From Hydractinia symbiolongicarpus (lineage: Eukaryota; Cnidaria; Hydrozoa; Anthoathecata; Hydractiniidae): a stretch of 64,000 nucleotides of DNA. Positions 22,276 through 35,054 of this stretch are shown here, piece after piece (position 1 is the stretch's first letter; each line of letters opens with the position of its first letter). The stretch spans positions 25,817,851-25,881,850 of the forward strand of contig NC_079877.1 of the NCBI RefSeq assembly GCF_029227915.1. Reading direction: 5' to 3'. The notes beneath the pieces were generated by a model. It saw only the letters and a list, made by a program, of their open reading frames with translations. It did no database searches and had not been told where the DNA came from. The translations under genes were made by a program, and so were the position numbers.

Positions 22276-25200
22276 TTACTCCTCACTGAAAGAATCAACA
22301 AAACCACTTGTTACTCCACTAACAACACTAGACAATAATTTGTTTTGCGTTCCTAGGTTTGTTTTTGATTGAACTTGTGTGTTACTTGTCGACGTAATAG
22401 ATTGCTGTAGCGTCTGTGTCACAGGATGATGAACTGGCGGCTGTGAATGGTTTGGTTGTGGATGTTGTGTGAGACTTACGTTCGTTAAGATTGGTGGAGA
22501 CGTCACAGGACCAGGACTTAAAGTTGCGTGCGACCCCCCATTATCATATGACGTATGAGCTGGTGGCTTTATCACCTGTGATTCGGATGCGGACAGAACA
22601 AAAGCGGGATTAACTACCGGTGCTATTGGCACCTCCACTTTTTTCTCAATTTTATTTTGTTGATTTCTTCTTAGTGCCTGTATTTTTGTTTTGAGATATC
22701 TAAACAATCAACTGCACTATTTAAACATTAAAAAATACAAAAAATACGAAACATTATTATATACCCGTAAGCAAAAACAGCCATTGAATAAATAATCGTA
22801 TTCCACCCGTATTATTCAATGCTTGTGACGTAACAATAGTTTTGACAAAACATTCGTAAACGCATGTTTTGATTTTATCCTTTCCGCCTCATTAATTTTT
22901 ATCGTAATTAACTGTGAAGAAATGAACTTTTTGTCTCTTTGTACCGTGTCGATTTCAACAACATTTCGAAAACATGTCGATTTCACAAAAAAATGTTTCG
23001 ATCTACACTATAAAATGAAACGAAAACAAAACAAACACAAAACAAAATAAGTAATATTAATTATAACAATCTCTTTTGGGTATATAATAAAACATATATA
23101 CAATAGGTAAACATAGGTTATTGAGATTTATTAACCCTCGGTGATATTATATTCAACTCCGCTGCGCGTCGTTGAATATAAATCACCTCGGCTGTTTTTG
23201 CTTACGGGTATATAATAATATTTATTAACACCCACCTATTAGCAAATTACTTCGCTGAATAATTTTAAATATTCGATATCGAATATCATACATAAATTAA
23301 TTTAACACTCCTACGCTTTTTTATTAGAGCAATCTATTATCTTGAAAATCTCAAAGAAGAAGAATATAGGGAAAAAAATGCTACAAAACATTTTATATTT
23401 TGAATGTCGCAAGATAATTTTCTAAGAAAAACATTTTTTATTTGCTGTTGTGATAAAAATGGAAAAAAATTAGAAAGATTTGCAACCTTAATTGTTATGA
23501 ATTTAATACGAAAATTTTTTGTCAAAGTATTCGTCTTGAAAAATTGGATGATAAAATAGTTTTTTAATTCAGTGAAATCGGATATCGAATTTATGCAGTC
23601 TTGCTTTGATGATATATAACCTGGCCAGAGGCCCGTCGGATATCACAAACTTGACTGATTTATTTTCGATATCCGATTTCCCTCCATCCTTGTTTAATAC
23701 CCCTGTCTATCTTATAAGTTACTCACCCCCGTTTGTAGTAAAGATAAACAAACAGGAAAAATAGAAATATGATAACGGTTGAAACACTTGCGGATACCGC
23801 TGTTTTTGATTTTTTACTTTCATTGTTATTTGCATCTATTGTCGTATCTAAAAGTAAACGTATATTTAAAAATAACACAGCTTGTGGCTTTTCGGACTGA
23901 AAATATATTTTTGATAAACGCCTTTCCCGAATTAGTTTTTTTTCGATGTACCGCTGATATTTCTCAACTTTTTAAAAGAAAATGAATGTGATTTTTGAAA
24001 TCTTCACTGAGCACTTGATAAAATGTGAAATCTCCCGATTAAGCAAATAAACAACCGGTTAAAACAGGTTTTTAATTTTGTGCGAATTAACCTCTGCTTG
24101 AAACCGAGGTTTAATAGATTAATTAAAATTAAGTAACATTAATATCTAAAACATCTCGGATTAAGTTAAAAATCTATATACACACCAATTCAATGATGCT
24201 ACATAAAGATCTTAAAGTCAAAACATCAAAACTATAAAATTATGAAAAAAATGTAATTTGGGAAGGTCAATTGCATTAATCGGTTGGCCATCTACAAAAA
24301 ATATTAACTGTTACTCTTAGGTCCCTAACAGACGGGGGATTAGAAATATCGTTATTTTAAATAAGAAAAAAGGAAAATTTTAAAAGCATGCCGTAAATTT
24401 AAAGTACGATTTAAAGCTTAATAATATGAACGCATTTTAAATAAAGTAAAGATAAAGAGTGCTTTGAGGTCTTTTTATTTTTTTTTTTAGCTGCTGTAGG
24501 TGCATAAAACAATAGAATAAAAATTATGCACGAATATTTGAGTATTAAAAGTGTGGATTTTGAGTGGATATTATGAAAGTGAAAGTTCATTCGAATGTGA
24601 GAAAAACAACAATATGAACGTTTTGTTTTAAATTTTGTTTACAACTCTCCCTTTGATGTTACCGGTAACTTGCTTTAGTCAAAGCATGCTTTATTCTAGT
24701 GTTCAGAAAACTAAAGCATTAGTTATACTTTACAATGTTCCACATATCATTTGCGGGAAATAAATTTAAAAAACAATAAGCAGGGGGTTGTTTATTCGGT
24801 ACCTAACAGTGCAGCAGTTAATTATGTAATTAAGGAAGTATTAAAAAAATCTTTTCACGTGGTTGTTAATTAGACACCAAACTAATTAAAGTAATATTTT
24901 TTTTCTTCTTACGTTACTTCTAAGAATTGTAAAACTCGATCAATTACGTAACTTGTAAAACTTACATGCTTCTAATCCGATAGCTTTTGCCAAGAAGCAA
25001 GAAAGTGGTTTACTTCCACAGTAAGGTGTTATAAGAAATAGTCCAGTATACAGTAAATACGAATTTTCATCATTCCACTAAAAATGCAAAAAAACAAAAC
25101 ATTTGTATCTGGAAGAAATGTTACATTTTTCCCATCATCATTCATTAAAATCTGGAAGATATGTAAAAAAAAAAATAATTCGGTTCAGAGAATTTTTGAA

Positions 25201-26300
25201 ACACCTCGAGTATTTCAACGATAGCAAAACAAGACATCGATTTATTGTTTTCATGACTTTATTACGCAAATAAAACCCAACTAGGATTTCTAGAGGATCC
25301 AATACAATTTCATTGAATTCTCTGTTCTCTCTGTTACCAACAAGCAACTGTTAGAAGAAGTGTCAATCAACATACTTTCTAAAACTACTACTTCCCTAGC
25401 GTATTACTTCAGTTGTATTAATATTGCACGTTTATTACATTCGTGTGGTCCCTCGCAAATTTATGGAGCGCACCTGTTCCTCACTCCTTCCTTGTACCTC
25501 TCCTCTTTCTCTATCCCTTCTTTCAAAAGTGGCACCCTTAAAAAGTCCAGGTGGTATCACCACGGCATGTTTTATTCTTACTGATCAAAATATTCTGTTA
25601 AAGCTTACCTCAAAATCTACATAAGTTTTGCCTTCTGATGTTGTATATGAAACTGTAAAATCATCAGTTCGAGAGAATTGAACCCAACTTTTACCGTTCC
25701 ATCTTTTGATTGTGTAGCCGCCATACGTCTTTGAGCATGCATAATGGTTTCCTGTGCTTACTCTGGAGAGCGTCAAAGAACTATCTAGGATGTGCAGGCA
25801 ATCCCCGGTACAAATTGGGCAACCTAAATGTGTTTTCAAGAATAGGGGAGTTGAATAATCAGCACAAGACTATTATCGATTTCAGTATCACTTATTGGTG
25901 GAGAATTAGGCAAACTCAATTGGGTTGCAGTCTTGCTTACTTAATTTGGACTTGGATTATTTTTCTTATTTACATATCTATGCAACTTTTTTATAAATAG
26001 AGAAAATGAAATGTCTTTTTATAAAGAAGATTAAAACCATGACAACCCACCTAAATCAGCACCGTCGTCACTACGACACGATGGACTGTCACTTATACTT
26101 TTACTGTAAAAGGTTTTATTAGCAGGACATTCACACGTCACGCCTTTACTTGATTCCAGGTGAACAGAAGCACCAATTTTCGAACAAATTCCAGAATTTG
26201 AGCCAACATATGCAATTTGGTCAACAGCAGAGGTACGATATACAGCAACTTCAAGTGTGCAAGCATAACTCACTAGAGATAGCAACAAAATTAAAAACAT
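22276..26300 (-). CDS. Single-pass (type I) receptor-like membrane protein, 5 exons (unit A)
   Basis: Exons: 26300-26051, 25823-25609, 25077-24966, 23847-23727, 22699-22276; GT/AG borders with consistent phases, 1122 nt, 373 residues. It has a signal peptide (MFLILLLSLVSYA) and a ~210-residue Cys-rich ectodomain (GVTCECPANKTF, LGCPICTGDCLHIL, GYTIKRWNGKSW, TPYCGSKP). One membrane helix (STVIIFLFFLFVYLYYKR) follows, then a basic juxtamembrane segment and a Pro/Ser/Thr/Gln-rich tail containing NPAF and SYDN, ending in an acidic SFSEE. It should sit in the plasma membrane with the tail inside. I do not recognise the ectodomain family. A role in recognition or adhesion is only inferred from the architecture and the duplication. 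Intron 4 holds a 445-bp MITE. Confidence 0.85.
22764..23208. mobile_element. 445-bp MITE, unit A only, in receptor intron 4
   Basis: Inverted ends CCCGTAAGCAAAAACAGCC (complement at the right end). TATA flanks both ends (22760-22763, 23209-23212). The intron in unit B lacks it. Inside are two further inverted segments around ATTGAATA/TTCAATG. A TA or TATA target is compatible with a mariner-type source. Confidence 0.8.
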
Positions 26301-26401
26301 TCTTGAAAATGCTTGTACTGTATAATGAGTCCCCTTAGATTTTAATCTTTCACCTTCTGAGCATACAACCTAAACCTCTATATACTCAGGTTCAGAAGTT
26401 T

Positions 26402-26413
26402 GCCCTTTTTATA
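26402..26413 (-). promoter_or_regulatory. TATA box of receptor gene A
   Basis: TATAAAAAGGGC on the minus strand, ~100 bases before the ATG at 26300. The same box is at 43663-43674 before receptor gene B. Confidence 0.6.
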
Positions 26414-26419
26414 TGCTCT

Positions 26420-28779
26420 ATTTTACACTTCCCACTAATTACAAAAATAGTTGAATAATTCCCTCAAATTAATACTGAACAAGTAAGCACTTTCAATAAA
26501 ATATCACTTCGGCATTATTAATTAGTTGTAAGTATTTCATAATTGCTAAATCATTAGTAATAGTGTTTTTTCTTTGTTTCTAAAACTAACAGGGAAAATC
26601 CAATGTGAAGTTAAAATTATACAGCTCTCTTATAAAAAGGAATCAACGGAAGTATAAAGGGAAGAACTCTCAATGACGTAACTTTAACCTCTAAGATTAT
26701 GTTTTACCATTGTTGAGTTGGAGTGGCGAAATTTTATGCACCTTTTTACCGTACTTAGTTACTACTACTAGGCAGAAAAGTTTTTTGACTAAAACTTTAG
26801 AAAATTTTAGTACTACATTATGAATTTGCTATGAAAAAAGACGAAAATAAACAATGAAACAAACATGAAACAAGCATGTTAAGTCCAAAGTGGACCATTT
26901 CCATGTTCAATATTTTTATAGGACTCATATATTTACAAGGATTTGTTAATGCATCTAGTTATCTTTTTATAAAACAATAATAACTAATGAACCATGTTTT
27001 GATTATCAGAAGGGAAGCAATAATCATGGTTTTTGTTTTGTTTTCAACGTAAAACTTCTTTGTTTCTGCTAATTGTACCCACAAAACTGGAGCTGAAGCC
27101 GTCTGAAAATTTTGATGGTTTAAAATAAAGAAAAAAGAGATGATGAAAAGATTCTCGGTTCTTTTTTTCTCACTATTTAAAAGTTGACAATGAGAAAGAC
27201 AAATTTTTATCCTCTACACAGTCACATTTCACAGATACATAAAAAAATTGTTTTTTTATTAAAAAGGTTTTGTTTTTTAAATTTGAAAATGTTTTTCTGC
27301 TTTTCAATACTGTTTTAAAAAACAAAAACAAATGAATGGCTTCATTTTCTTAATTCATTTCCTAATTACTTTTTTTTCTTCTTTAATTGCCATTTTCTAA
27401 AATAAAACACAGGATAGGACGTGTCGTTTTTAATGGTTATTTCTTAGAAAAATATCTAATTATTTCATGATATGTTTTTTGCCTTGTCATACCTATACAA
27501 ACATGCTGACAAAAATGTAAGATTTTAGTTAATTTATAAAATAGTTAAACCGCACCACTTTTGGCTGCAATACACGCTTTTTCTTTTAAAATAATATGCT
27601 TTATAAGAATATCAGACTTGGATTTCAGGCTAAAAAAAATAGATCTATTGTTTAGAAGAATAGACAAATAAGAATAACTACCAGCCTGGTTAGAATTTTA
27701 GTTTTCTTATAAATAAAGCGTATATTGCATTTAGCTAACCTGGTCGCTTATTGAAAAATGATGCTTATGAAAACAGTCTCAGGGGACTTACAAATTGATT
27801 AGTCTACGCTAAACATCCATTCGATAATGTCATCATTTTTGGAAAATGCTGACCTTAGTGCTGTTGCACATCCAGTGAAAATCTTACAGGGATCTGTTAT
27901 AGCAAAATTTGTCACACGACATATTTTATTTTACTTAATCTGTTTCCCTATGAAGGTTGAAAAACTAATTTTGAACAATGACGGGTCAATCGGTCAATAC
28001 AATGAGCCATATTGACCATCAGGATGCAGGTACGCGTGTTACACATCCAATGGGAAGCCCATTTAAAAACGCTATTTTTAAAAAACAAAACAACCATGTA
28101 ACTTTAGATCAAATGAAATAATAAACAGGCTGCAGTCTGTCGTTTACCATTCCAATTAATTACTTATATTAATAATTCATCACAAAATAGGCTTTATTTA
28201 CGCTTGCAATCGTAAATACTTTAAATTCATAGTTAAACTAATAAAACAGACTTTTTGATTTTCGACCACCGCCCTTCTCGGCAAGACTCTTATAGGCTTA
28301 CAGATTTGCTTTCAGTGCCACAAGTTTCGTCATTATTTTTCGCCTAGTTTATCCTTCATCAAATCCAATACAGATGGGAAGAAGCCTTGCGTCGTCGTCC
28401 CTTGTCTTAGAGCGTGTCCCTATATCTGCGGCTTTTTGATGTAAACGTCTTTCGTACGTGTATAATACACAAATCTATTTGATCGGTATAGCAGACTCGC
28501 ATATTACTGCCATGTCTCAACTGTATGAAGTGATAGTGGAACTGCTACATAATCAGTTTGAAAAGAACTAAAAATGCCTGCCCTTTGTATACAGGCTGCA
28601 ACAACAAAAGCAAGTAGGAATCAATGAGGCTAGTCACGTACACTATGCGATAATAGATGAGCACTACCTGAATAGCACATACGTTACCTGAACAAGAAGA
28701 CAGCAGCTAAGTATTATTTACTACCAGCCAGAGCATTATAGATCGGACAAAAAGCAACAAAGTTACTCGCTGATGACAG
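26420..28779. other. Non-coding stretch upstream of receptor gene A
   Basis: AT-rich; no gene or repeat could be supported. From ~28330 the base composition becomes less AT-rich and merges into the Polinton remnant, whose left end was not located. Confidence 0.4.
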
Positions 28780-29252
28780 CGAGATGTCGCAAAAGAAAGC
28801 CAATTAAGGGCTATCTCATCCTACGCTGGCTTTGAAATATTTGCGGTTCAACAAAGATTGACTACCCGACTACTCACTTCAACGTGACATCACCAAAGGA
28901 AATGCACCAGTGTGACGTATTATATATGCCGCACAATAAGCTGTACGGCAACACCTACAAGTATATACTGACAGGCATCGATGTGGCTTCAACGTATAAG
29001 GTAACAAGATCTTTAAGAACGAACAAAGCCCCACGTGTTTCGGAGTTGACCGAGGCTATATGCAAAGCGGGTCCTCTAAGCTACCCAAAGTCATTCAATG
29101 CCTAATGGGCTGGAATCCATGTCAAACGTCACAAAACTCTTGGAAAGCAAGGGTGTGAAGATAAAGCGTGTGACGACTAAGTATCATTATACTTTTACAG
29201 TGCTTGTTGGGTCGTTTAACAAGATTATATCGGAAAGAATCTTTAAACCATA
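28780..29252 (+). pseudogene. Polinton/Maverick integrase remnant (unit A)
   Basis: The frame at 28884-29105 carries the core of a Polinton rve integrase (MHQCDVLYMPHNKLYGNTYK, ILTGIDVAS with the first catalytic Asp). A frame change at ~29098 removes the DNG motif with the second catalytic Asp. Downstream bases continue in another frame (KLLES.GVKIKRVTTKY, SFNKIISERIFKP). The upstream zinc-binding part is broken. Unit B carries the same DNG lesion, so it was dead before the duplication. Confidence 0.75.
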
Positions 29253-29530
29253 AGATTTTGCATACTGCTTAAAATTTGAATGAATGCTAAACTCCAAAAC
29301 TGAATAAAAAGTGGTTAACCTGAGAGCGAAAGCTGAACATGAGTCATCTTTTTCACTATCGTGTTACAAAAACAGACCACTACAGACCAGATTATAAATA
29401 AGCCTATTGTTTTAAAAGCCATTACGAAATTTTTTTACTATGACAATCTATAAAAAGTTTAAGTTAAACAAATTTAAACTATTCCAATGACAAGATTTTT
29501 CGGTAGTTAAGTTTATCATCAAATACAAGA

Positions 29531-29600
29531 ATGGACTTCAAGCACAGGATGATGGTGATAATGAGTGAACCTCATTCCATGTTTCGTTGTATCACATGTA
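29531..29600 (+). pseudogene. Zinc-ribbon ORF truncated by the unit A edge
   Basis: First 23 codons of the small zinc-ribbon ORF that is complete at 46801-46962. It is cut after the first CxxC pair, where the non-LTR element begins. Confidence 0.7.
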
Positions 29601-30596
29601 TCAGCTTATGGTATACGTGGTAACGAACTAGAATGGTTTTCTGATTATTTGTTTGGGAGAAAGCAGGAAGTAGTGGTAAATAACATCAAATCTGACCCAC
29701 AACCAGTGAATTGTGGTGTTCCGCAAGGGTCCATACTCGGGCCATTATTATTTTTAATTTTCTTTAATGACTTTGATAATGTCCTACTTAAAGCTAGCGT
29801 TATTAAATTTGCAGATGACACTGTTATCTACTTCTCAAGTGAAAGCTTTCTCGTCCTTGAAAATGTATTAAATGAAGAACTTCTTGCTGTTGAGACATAT
29901 CTACGAGAAAATGATCTTGTTATTAATTTAAACAAAGGGAAAACAGAATGGATGATATTCGGGACGAGTAAAATGCTGAAAAGTGCTGAAGGAAAAATAT
30001 CATTGTCATGTAATTTTGTGGAGATTAATGAGACGAAAAGCTACAAGTATTTGGGATCAATTATTGATCCTAAGTTGTCTCTAAATAACAACTTCGACTC
30101 TACATACAAAAAAGCATCTGGAGGACTCCGTTTACTGACGAGAATACGATCCGAAGTTGACGATACAACTGCTAAAAAGATTTACGAAACATTGATAACT
30201 CCAATCATTACATTCAATAGTATCATCAATTTGAACCTGAATAACACCCAGTTGAACAAACTGCAGTCCTTGGATAGACGTGCCAGAGTAGTAACTAACA
30301 ACAACAGTTTACAACCCATTTACGACAAAATTCAACGAAATGCTTGTAATGTTGTCAGAAAATGTATTGATCGTAAAACATGCTTAAATTATTGGAACCA
30401 CTTTCAGCTGCTAAGCCATCAAAGACTGACTCGAAACAATTCTTATTCGCTAAAGTTACCAGCAGTACGTTTGGATATGGCAAGAAATGGTTTTTACTAT
30501 ATGGGTGCCAGTATATATAATTCTTTACCAATAGATATACGAAGGGAGCCTACTTATATGAAATTTAAAAATAAATTGGATAACCATATTTTTTAA
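29601..30596 (+). CDS. Non-LTR reverse transcriptase, C-terminal part
   Basis: One open frame of 331 codons belongs to the element (an upstream in-frame start at 29565 lies in unit A sequence). It has GIRGNELEWFSDYL, then CGVPQGSILGPLLFLIF (RT motif), FADDTVIY (catalytic Asp pair), LNKGKTEWMIFG and YKYLGSIID, followed by the thumb region and a C-terminal YYMGASIYNSLP segment. No stop or frame slip interrupts it. It cannot work alone because the fingers and the endonuclease are absent. Confidence 0.9.
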   Translation, partial: SAYGIRGNELEWFSDYLFGRKQEVVVNNIKSDPQPVNCGVPQGSILGPLLFLIFFNDFDNVLLKASVIKFADDTVIYFSSESFLVLENVLNEELLAVETYLRENDLVINLNKGKTEWMIFGTSKMLKSAEGKISLSCNFVEINETKSYKYLGSIIDPKLSLNNNFDSTYKKASGGLRLLTRIRSEVDDTTAKKIYETLITPIITFNSIINLNLNNTQLNKLQSLDRRARVVTNNNSLQPIYDKIQRNACNVVRKCIDRKTCLNYWNHFQLLSHQRLTRNNSYSLKLPAVRLDMARNGFYYMGASIYNSLPIDIRREPTYMKFKNKLDNHIF

Positions 30597-31189
30597 TCGT
30601 TTGGCCTACATACACACTTTATTTGGACTTTGGACCCTAACACAATATGAAGCTCTTAAGCCTTGTCTAGTCTTCCTTATTTATATGTTTTCACCTCTGT
30701 TTCTCACCCTTTCTACTTGATGTTTTTAGATACTGCAAGCTTATGACATACGCGGTTTTGAATTAAAATGTTTTTTGCCGATTATTCATTCGACATTTAG
30801 CAGAAGGAAGCATTTGTGATATGGCATGTTTCATCTTTCGTTTCTTAGTAGAGCATTTTCAATATTTCATATATTATACTAGCTTTGTTGTCTCACCCAT
30901 TTATACCAATTATCTCCCATTTGGGCGCTTAACTCATGGACACCTATAATCTTATCTTTAGTGTATTTTCACCATTTCATCTATGTGCTTAGCGTTTTTC
31001 TTTTTGTTTTGCCTATTCCTTTTCATTTTATTGGATTTTAGAACATCGACGATTTTATATTTAATTGTATATAATGTAGAGTATTTGATTTTAATTTTAG
31101 CAGGACACATTTGAAAAGCAGAAATTTATTCTGAAATGTATATCCTGGGTAAATATTGATGATAAATAAATAAATAAATAAATAAATAA
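29601..31189 (+). mobile_element. 5'-truncated non-LTR retrotransposon joining units A and B
   Basis: Starts abruptly inside the reverse transcriptase and ends in an (AAAT)n tail. The left edge coincides with the last base of unit A and the right edge with the first base of unit B. A 3' UTR of ~560 bases follows the stop. The endonuclease and the N-terminal half of the polymerase are missing. It lies in the CR1/Jockey-like group by motif style, but the clade is not assigned. Confidence 0.9.
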
Positions 31190-31192
31190 ATA
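31161..31192. repeat. (AAAT)n tail of the non-LTR element
   Basis: Seven to eight AAAT units. The last AATA overlaps the first bases of unit B (ATAGG), so the exact border is ambiguous by one to three bases. Confidence 0.85.
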
Positions 31193-31661
31193 GGATCATG
31201 TACTTTTGACAAACAATTGAAGAGATATTGGGGGTTAAAGGTGTTTTTGAAACTGTCAATGCATTCAGATTGACTTCAATCTGAATGCATTGACGTCAAA
31301 CTGTAATGTCATAAGGATTAAAAAAATAGACATAAGATTTTCAGCGAAATCAAAGAAAAACGAAGATATCCACTTTGGCGATGAAAGACAGACACAAAAA
31401 CCTGATAATTTTTTTATTTTAAACACTTACTGGGTGTCATTTTAACAAATACTGCAATGAGGGTTCTTGAATTGTTAGGGGTTGTTTCAGATTGCTGTAA
31501 TTTTATAAACTTTGCTTTGAAAATTTTAAGGAATTATTTGTTAATTTAAGTGCATTGGAGAAAAGATGATCATCAATAAATAAACAAGTTTTGCTAGGAT
31601 TTGTGAAATTCATTTTAAACCTGATGGATTTAGCTATCGCATAACCATTAGGCATGACTTA

Positions 31662-32031
31662 GGCCACATCTAAAATATGTTATGTTTGCGTCCTGAAGAC
31701 CGGTCGGTTGGGCGTATTTTTTCCGGGATTTTCAGATGGGGCAAAATTCGTTCCCAGGGCCAAAAAACAGTATAGCGCCACTCAACATTTTTCGCTGCCC
31801 TGTCTGTAAACTTGCCATGAGTACTCTACAGAAATTAATTTTTACGGGAATTAATTTTTGCGAGTTTTTGTCAAACTTAGGAAAATTTGTTCTCACAATT
31901 TTTTTTTTCAAATATACATATCTCGTTTGGATCAAAAAGCTTTTTCCCGGTTTTTCCGACTTACCAACTCGGGTTTTTATTGCCAAAAGTGAGTCGGTCG
32001 GAGGACGCGAACATAACATATTTTTGAAGGC
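31662..32031. mobile_element. MITE (unit B copy of 12695-13082)
   Basis: Same inverted ends as the unit A copy. The right border is fused directly to GCTACATATTG, because ~267 bp present in A at 13075-13340 is missing here. Confidence 0.5.
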
Positions 32032-33069
32032 GCTACATATTGACTTAGAGAGATCCCTACTTACAGGAAAGTCACAAAGTATGGCTCTCACTTATCTCTA
32101 GCTAGAGTGCAGACATAATTGGGGGTCTGTGTATCTCAAAATGACCATTTAATACTCTAGGACTCCCCATCTAAGCCATAGTCCTTTCTGTGAACAATAA
32201 ACAGGGTATATCCCTGAAAATTTGTGAGTCTAGCCATGTAAAATATGCACATCTCTCTCTCTTCTTGTTGGTGACAATTTCTTAGCTATAAATCTTAGTG
32301 GAAACAGAAATCACTACATCGCTAACTGTGTACTACGTTCATAGGAAAACGACTTATTCACCCTCTTTGCACATCCAGACAAGCACATAGTTACCCAGTT
32401 ATGCCAACAGAGGGATAAACGTTTGACAACAAGAAGCAAAGAGACGTTGATATTGTGTCGTTCACAGCAGCGGTTACCATTATGAGATTATTTATCAGAC
32501 AAAACTTTTGTCCAGCAAATTTATTTACAACACAAGACAGATCTTTTCGTCATTTTTGCCCGACAAGTTTTATTTTAAGTTTTTTAATCGGTTTCATACA
32601 CTTTTCCATTTACTTTTAATTCCTTTAAAGAGATACTTTACATACTTTTTTATGTTACAATTTTATGTTATTGGAAATAATGCAACTATTTTTTCTAGGA
32701 AAACAATTGAATTTTACACTCAAGCACGTGTTTTTGCCCTCGACCCCTTATTATCATTTCAACCAACACTGTTCCTTTTAACGCTATATTTAAAAATTGT
32801 GTTTTCATATTCAAAACGGCCTGCAAATATTTCTTTCTCTGTTTCTACGCTTACCAAAAACTCAACCACGAACTTAGGGCTGAATGGCTCTTGCCTTAAC
32901 ATCTGCGGCCCTTGTAAGGTTTGAAACGAACACTATAGATCTCTTAACGCTATTGATCTCAACGTGGCGATTATCAAAAAATGCAATACAAATTCTGATA
33001 GGAACGCACATATTAAATTCTATTATTCTAAAACGAAAATGGAGAAATGCACCATTTTTAATCGACTTA

Positions 33070-34026
33070 TTATTGCATTAGGAATAATTTACGACTTCTT
33101 TTTGTAGGGCGACAAAAATAGCACAGAAGGAGCCTTTTGTAGTGCAGAGGCTATTGTCATAAAACATTCCGAGGTCTTTCTGAAAAATTAAGGTAATTGT
33201 TCGTTTTTTTGAAAACTGGTTTTCACCCATGAAAGTAATGCTCCAGTTAAAATCGACCGGAATACTGAATCGTTTAAATGACTGTCTGTTTACGTCAGAC
33301 AAGGATTTGAAAATTGAATAACCTGAATCATTTTGCTACAGGCACAGATGTTAATTCTCGTCTTTAGCTGGTGAAGTAGTTTAACAACAAATGTGTCAAC
33401 GTAGATTCAACATTTTCAGAAGTCCAAGCTCAGGGAGAAGTCAGATGCTGGGATGCCAAAAAGAAGCAATATATCCAAGTAACTGCTCCTGATATGATGG
33501 CTGACTACAACAAATCAATAAGTTAATTTAGCTGATATGTTGATCTCTCTGCATCGGAAAGAATTGTCTCCAAGAAAAGATGGTGCCTGAAAGTAATATT
33601 TCATTTCGTTGATATATGCAAAGTCAATGGCTGATGGTTATTATACCGGCGACAGTGTGAGCAAGAAGCAATACAGAACAAAAATCAACAGACTTCGCTA
33701 AAATTCAATGCAAAATTAGCTACAGCACTACGCCAATCTTCTAAGCCTGTTGGTGTTGCAAAACTAAACAAGAGAAGATCACTGCCTCCTCCTCCTCTGT
33801 GTAGAGGGAGAAAATGTAACATGCCTTACCAATACTAGATGTGCGATATGAAATGGTCGATCACTTTCCAGAATTTAGAGGAATGAAAGGAAAATGCTGT
33901 TTTTGTTCAGCGGGATACAGTTTTCTTTATTGTAAAAGATGTCTAGTATTGTTATGTGTACGGAAGTATCAAAATTGTTTTTATAATTCTCACCATTGGA
34001 TAATCGTTCTGAGTTGTAAAATTTAA
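33070..34026 (+). pseudogene. piggyBac-type transposase remnant (unit B)
   Basis: Same blocks as at 14390-15310. The C-terminal zinc-binding segment is better kept here (33841-34026, with CCFC, YCKRC and LCV pairs), while an extra in-frame TAG follows the DFFL block near 33104. Inactive. Confidence 0.75.
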
Positions 34027-35054
34027 ATCAAACCGGCAATTTCTGTACCCTGAATTGTTAGGCAATGATAAGAACCTTAAATATTCTACTTTTTTAAAGA
34101 ACTAATAACGTGATAACATCACAATTCCATGATAGAATCTATAACAAAACTGGCAGATATTTATCTTAATTTTAACGTGACTCCACCAGCTTCGTAGAAT
34201 TACAGCTAAGTTGTTGTGAAATGTTAAGATTTGGATGGTGGCTGAAGGTTTACCAACATTAAGACACTTGTCGAAAGAAGCTAAACTAGACATAATAGCA
34301 TGGGGTTTTGGGCGACAGGCGAGATGGCATTTTTTGACATCGAGGTTTTTAACTCGTTAGCAAAAAAAATTATACAGGCAAGTTGATCTAAGGAAAAATA
34401 ACCAAAATATGAATAAAACAACAGAATATTTGATAGTGAAACCGTGACATACATCAGCGGAAAAGTTGCGCCATTAATGTTTATTTTAGCTTCATTCCGT
34501 AAAAGTATAACAATACGAGATGAATGTGTTCATGAAAATAAACCGAACTTTACACTACTGCTCAACATTACAAAAAGTAGCTGCTGACCATTGTTGTATG
34601 TGAGGATCTCAATCTAGTCGCCAGGGTTTGTTCGTCTAAATATGAAAGCTTAAAAGCCCTGGGGACGAGGTTGGCGCGGATTTGTAAATTTATTAACAGT
34701 GGTCCTGGATAAAAAAATCAGCGTTGTGTTTACACAGAATTAACAAATTCATGTTTTTTATTTGAAAGTGACAGTGGCAGTATTATTATTATTTGCGAAT
34801 GTTTCCACAGCATGAAACACTCAAGTTCATTTTTTTTTCTAATTCGCTTTGCTGAACCAAATATAGCCTTACTTTCTTAACTCCATGCGGTGTAGTGTAG
34901 TTGTCTTAGTTATGTGGACTTTGTCGCTTTACGCCTACAATGAAAGCGAAAATCCATAGTTACAATTTCATGGGTGTTCGAAATAATGGAACAATTACTG
35001 CTCGTAAATTATATTTGCAGAAAATCATTACATCAATTGATCATAGGGTAAATG

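Larger units (their letters stand above)
12225..29600. repeat. Duplicated unit A (17.4 kb)
   Basis: Matches 31190-46870 in the same order and orientation. The first shared bases are ATAGGATCATGTAC (12225 and 31190) and the last are ATCACATGTA (29591-29600 and 46861-46870). In a ~200-base stretch compared by eye (from 13801 and 32490) about 3% of positions differ, plus many indels. Sequence found only in A includes ~13075-13340, a 541-bp segment with two exons (17371-17911), a 195-bp MITE (21606-21800) and a 445-bp MITE (22764-23208). Confidence 0.95.

Noticed and set aside
25360-25624. Plus-strand frames shared by both units opposite the receptor gene
   Set aside because: Antisense and intronic; no evidence beyond the duplication.
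29565-29600. ATG at 29565 as the real start of the reverse transcriptase
   Set aside because: Those 12 codons are unit A sequence also found at 46835-46870; they are fused by chance to the truncated element.
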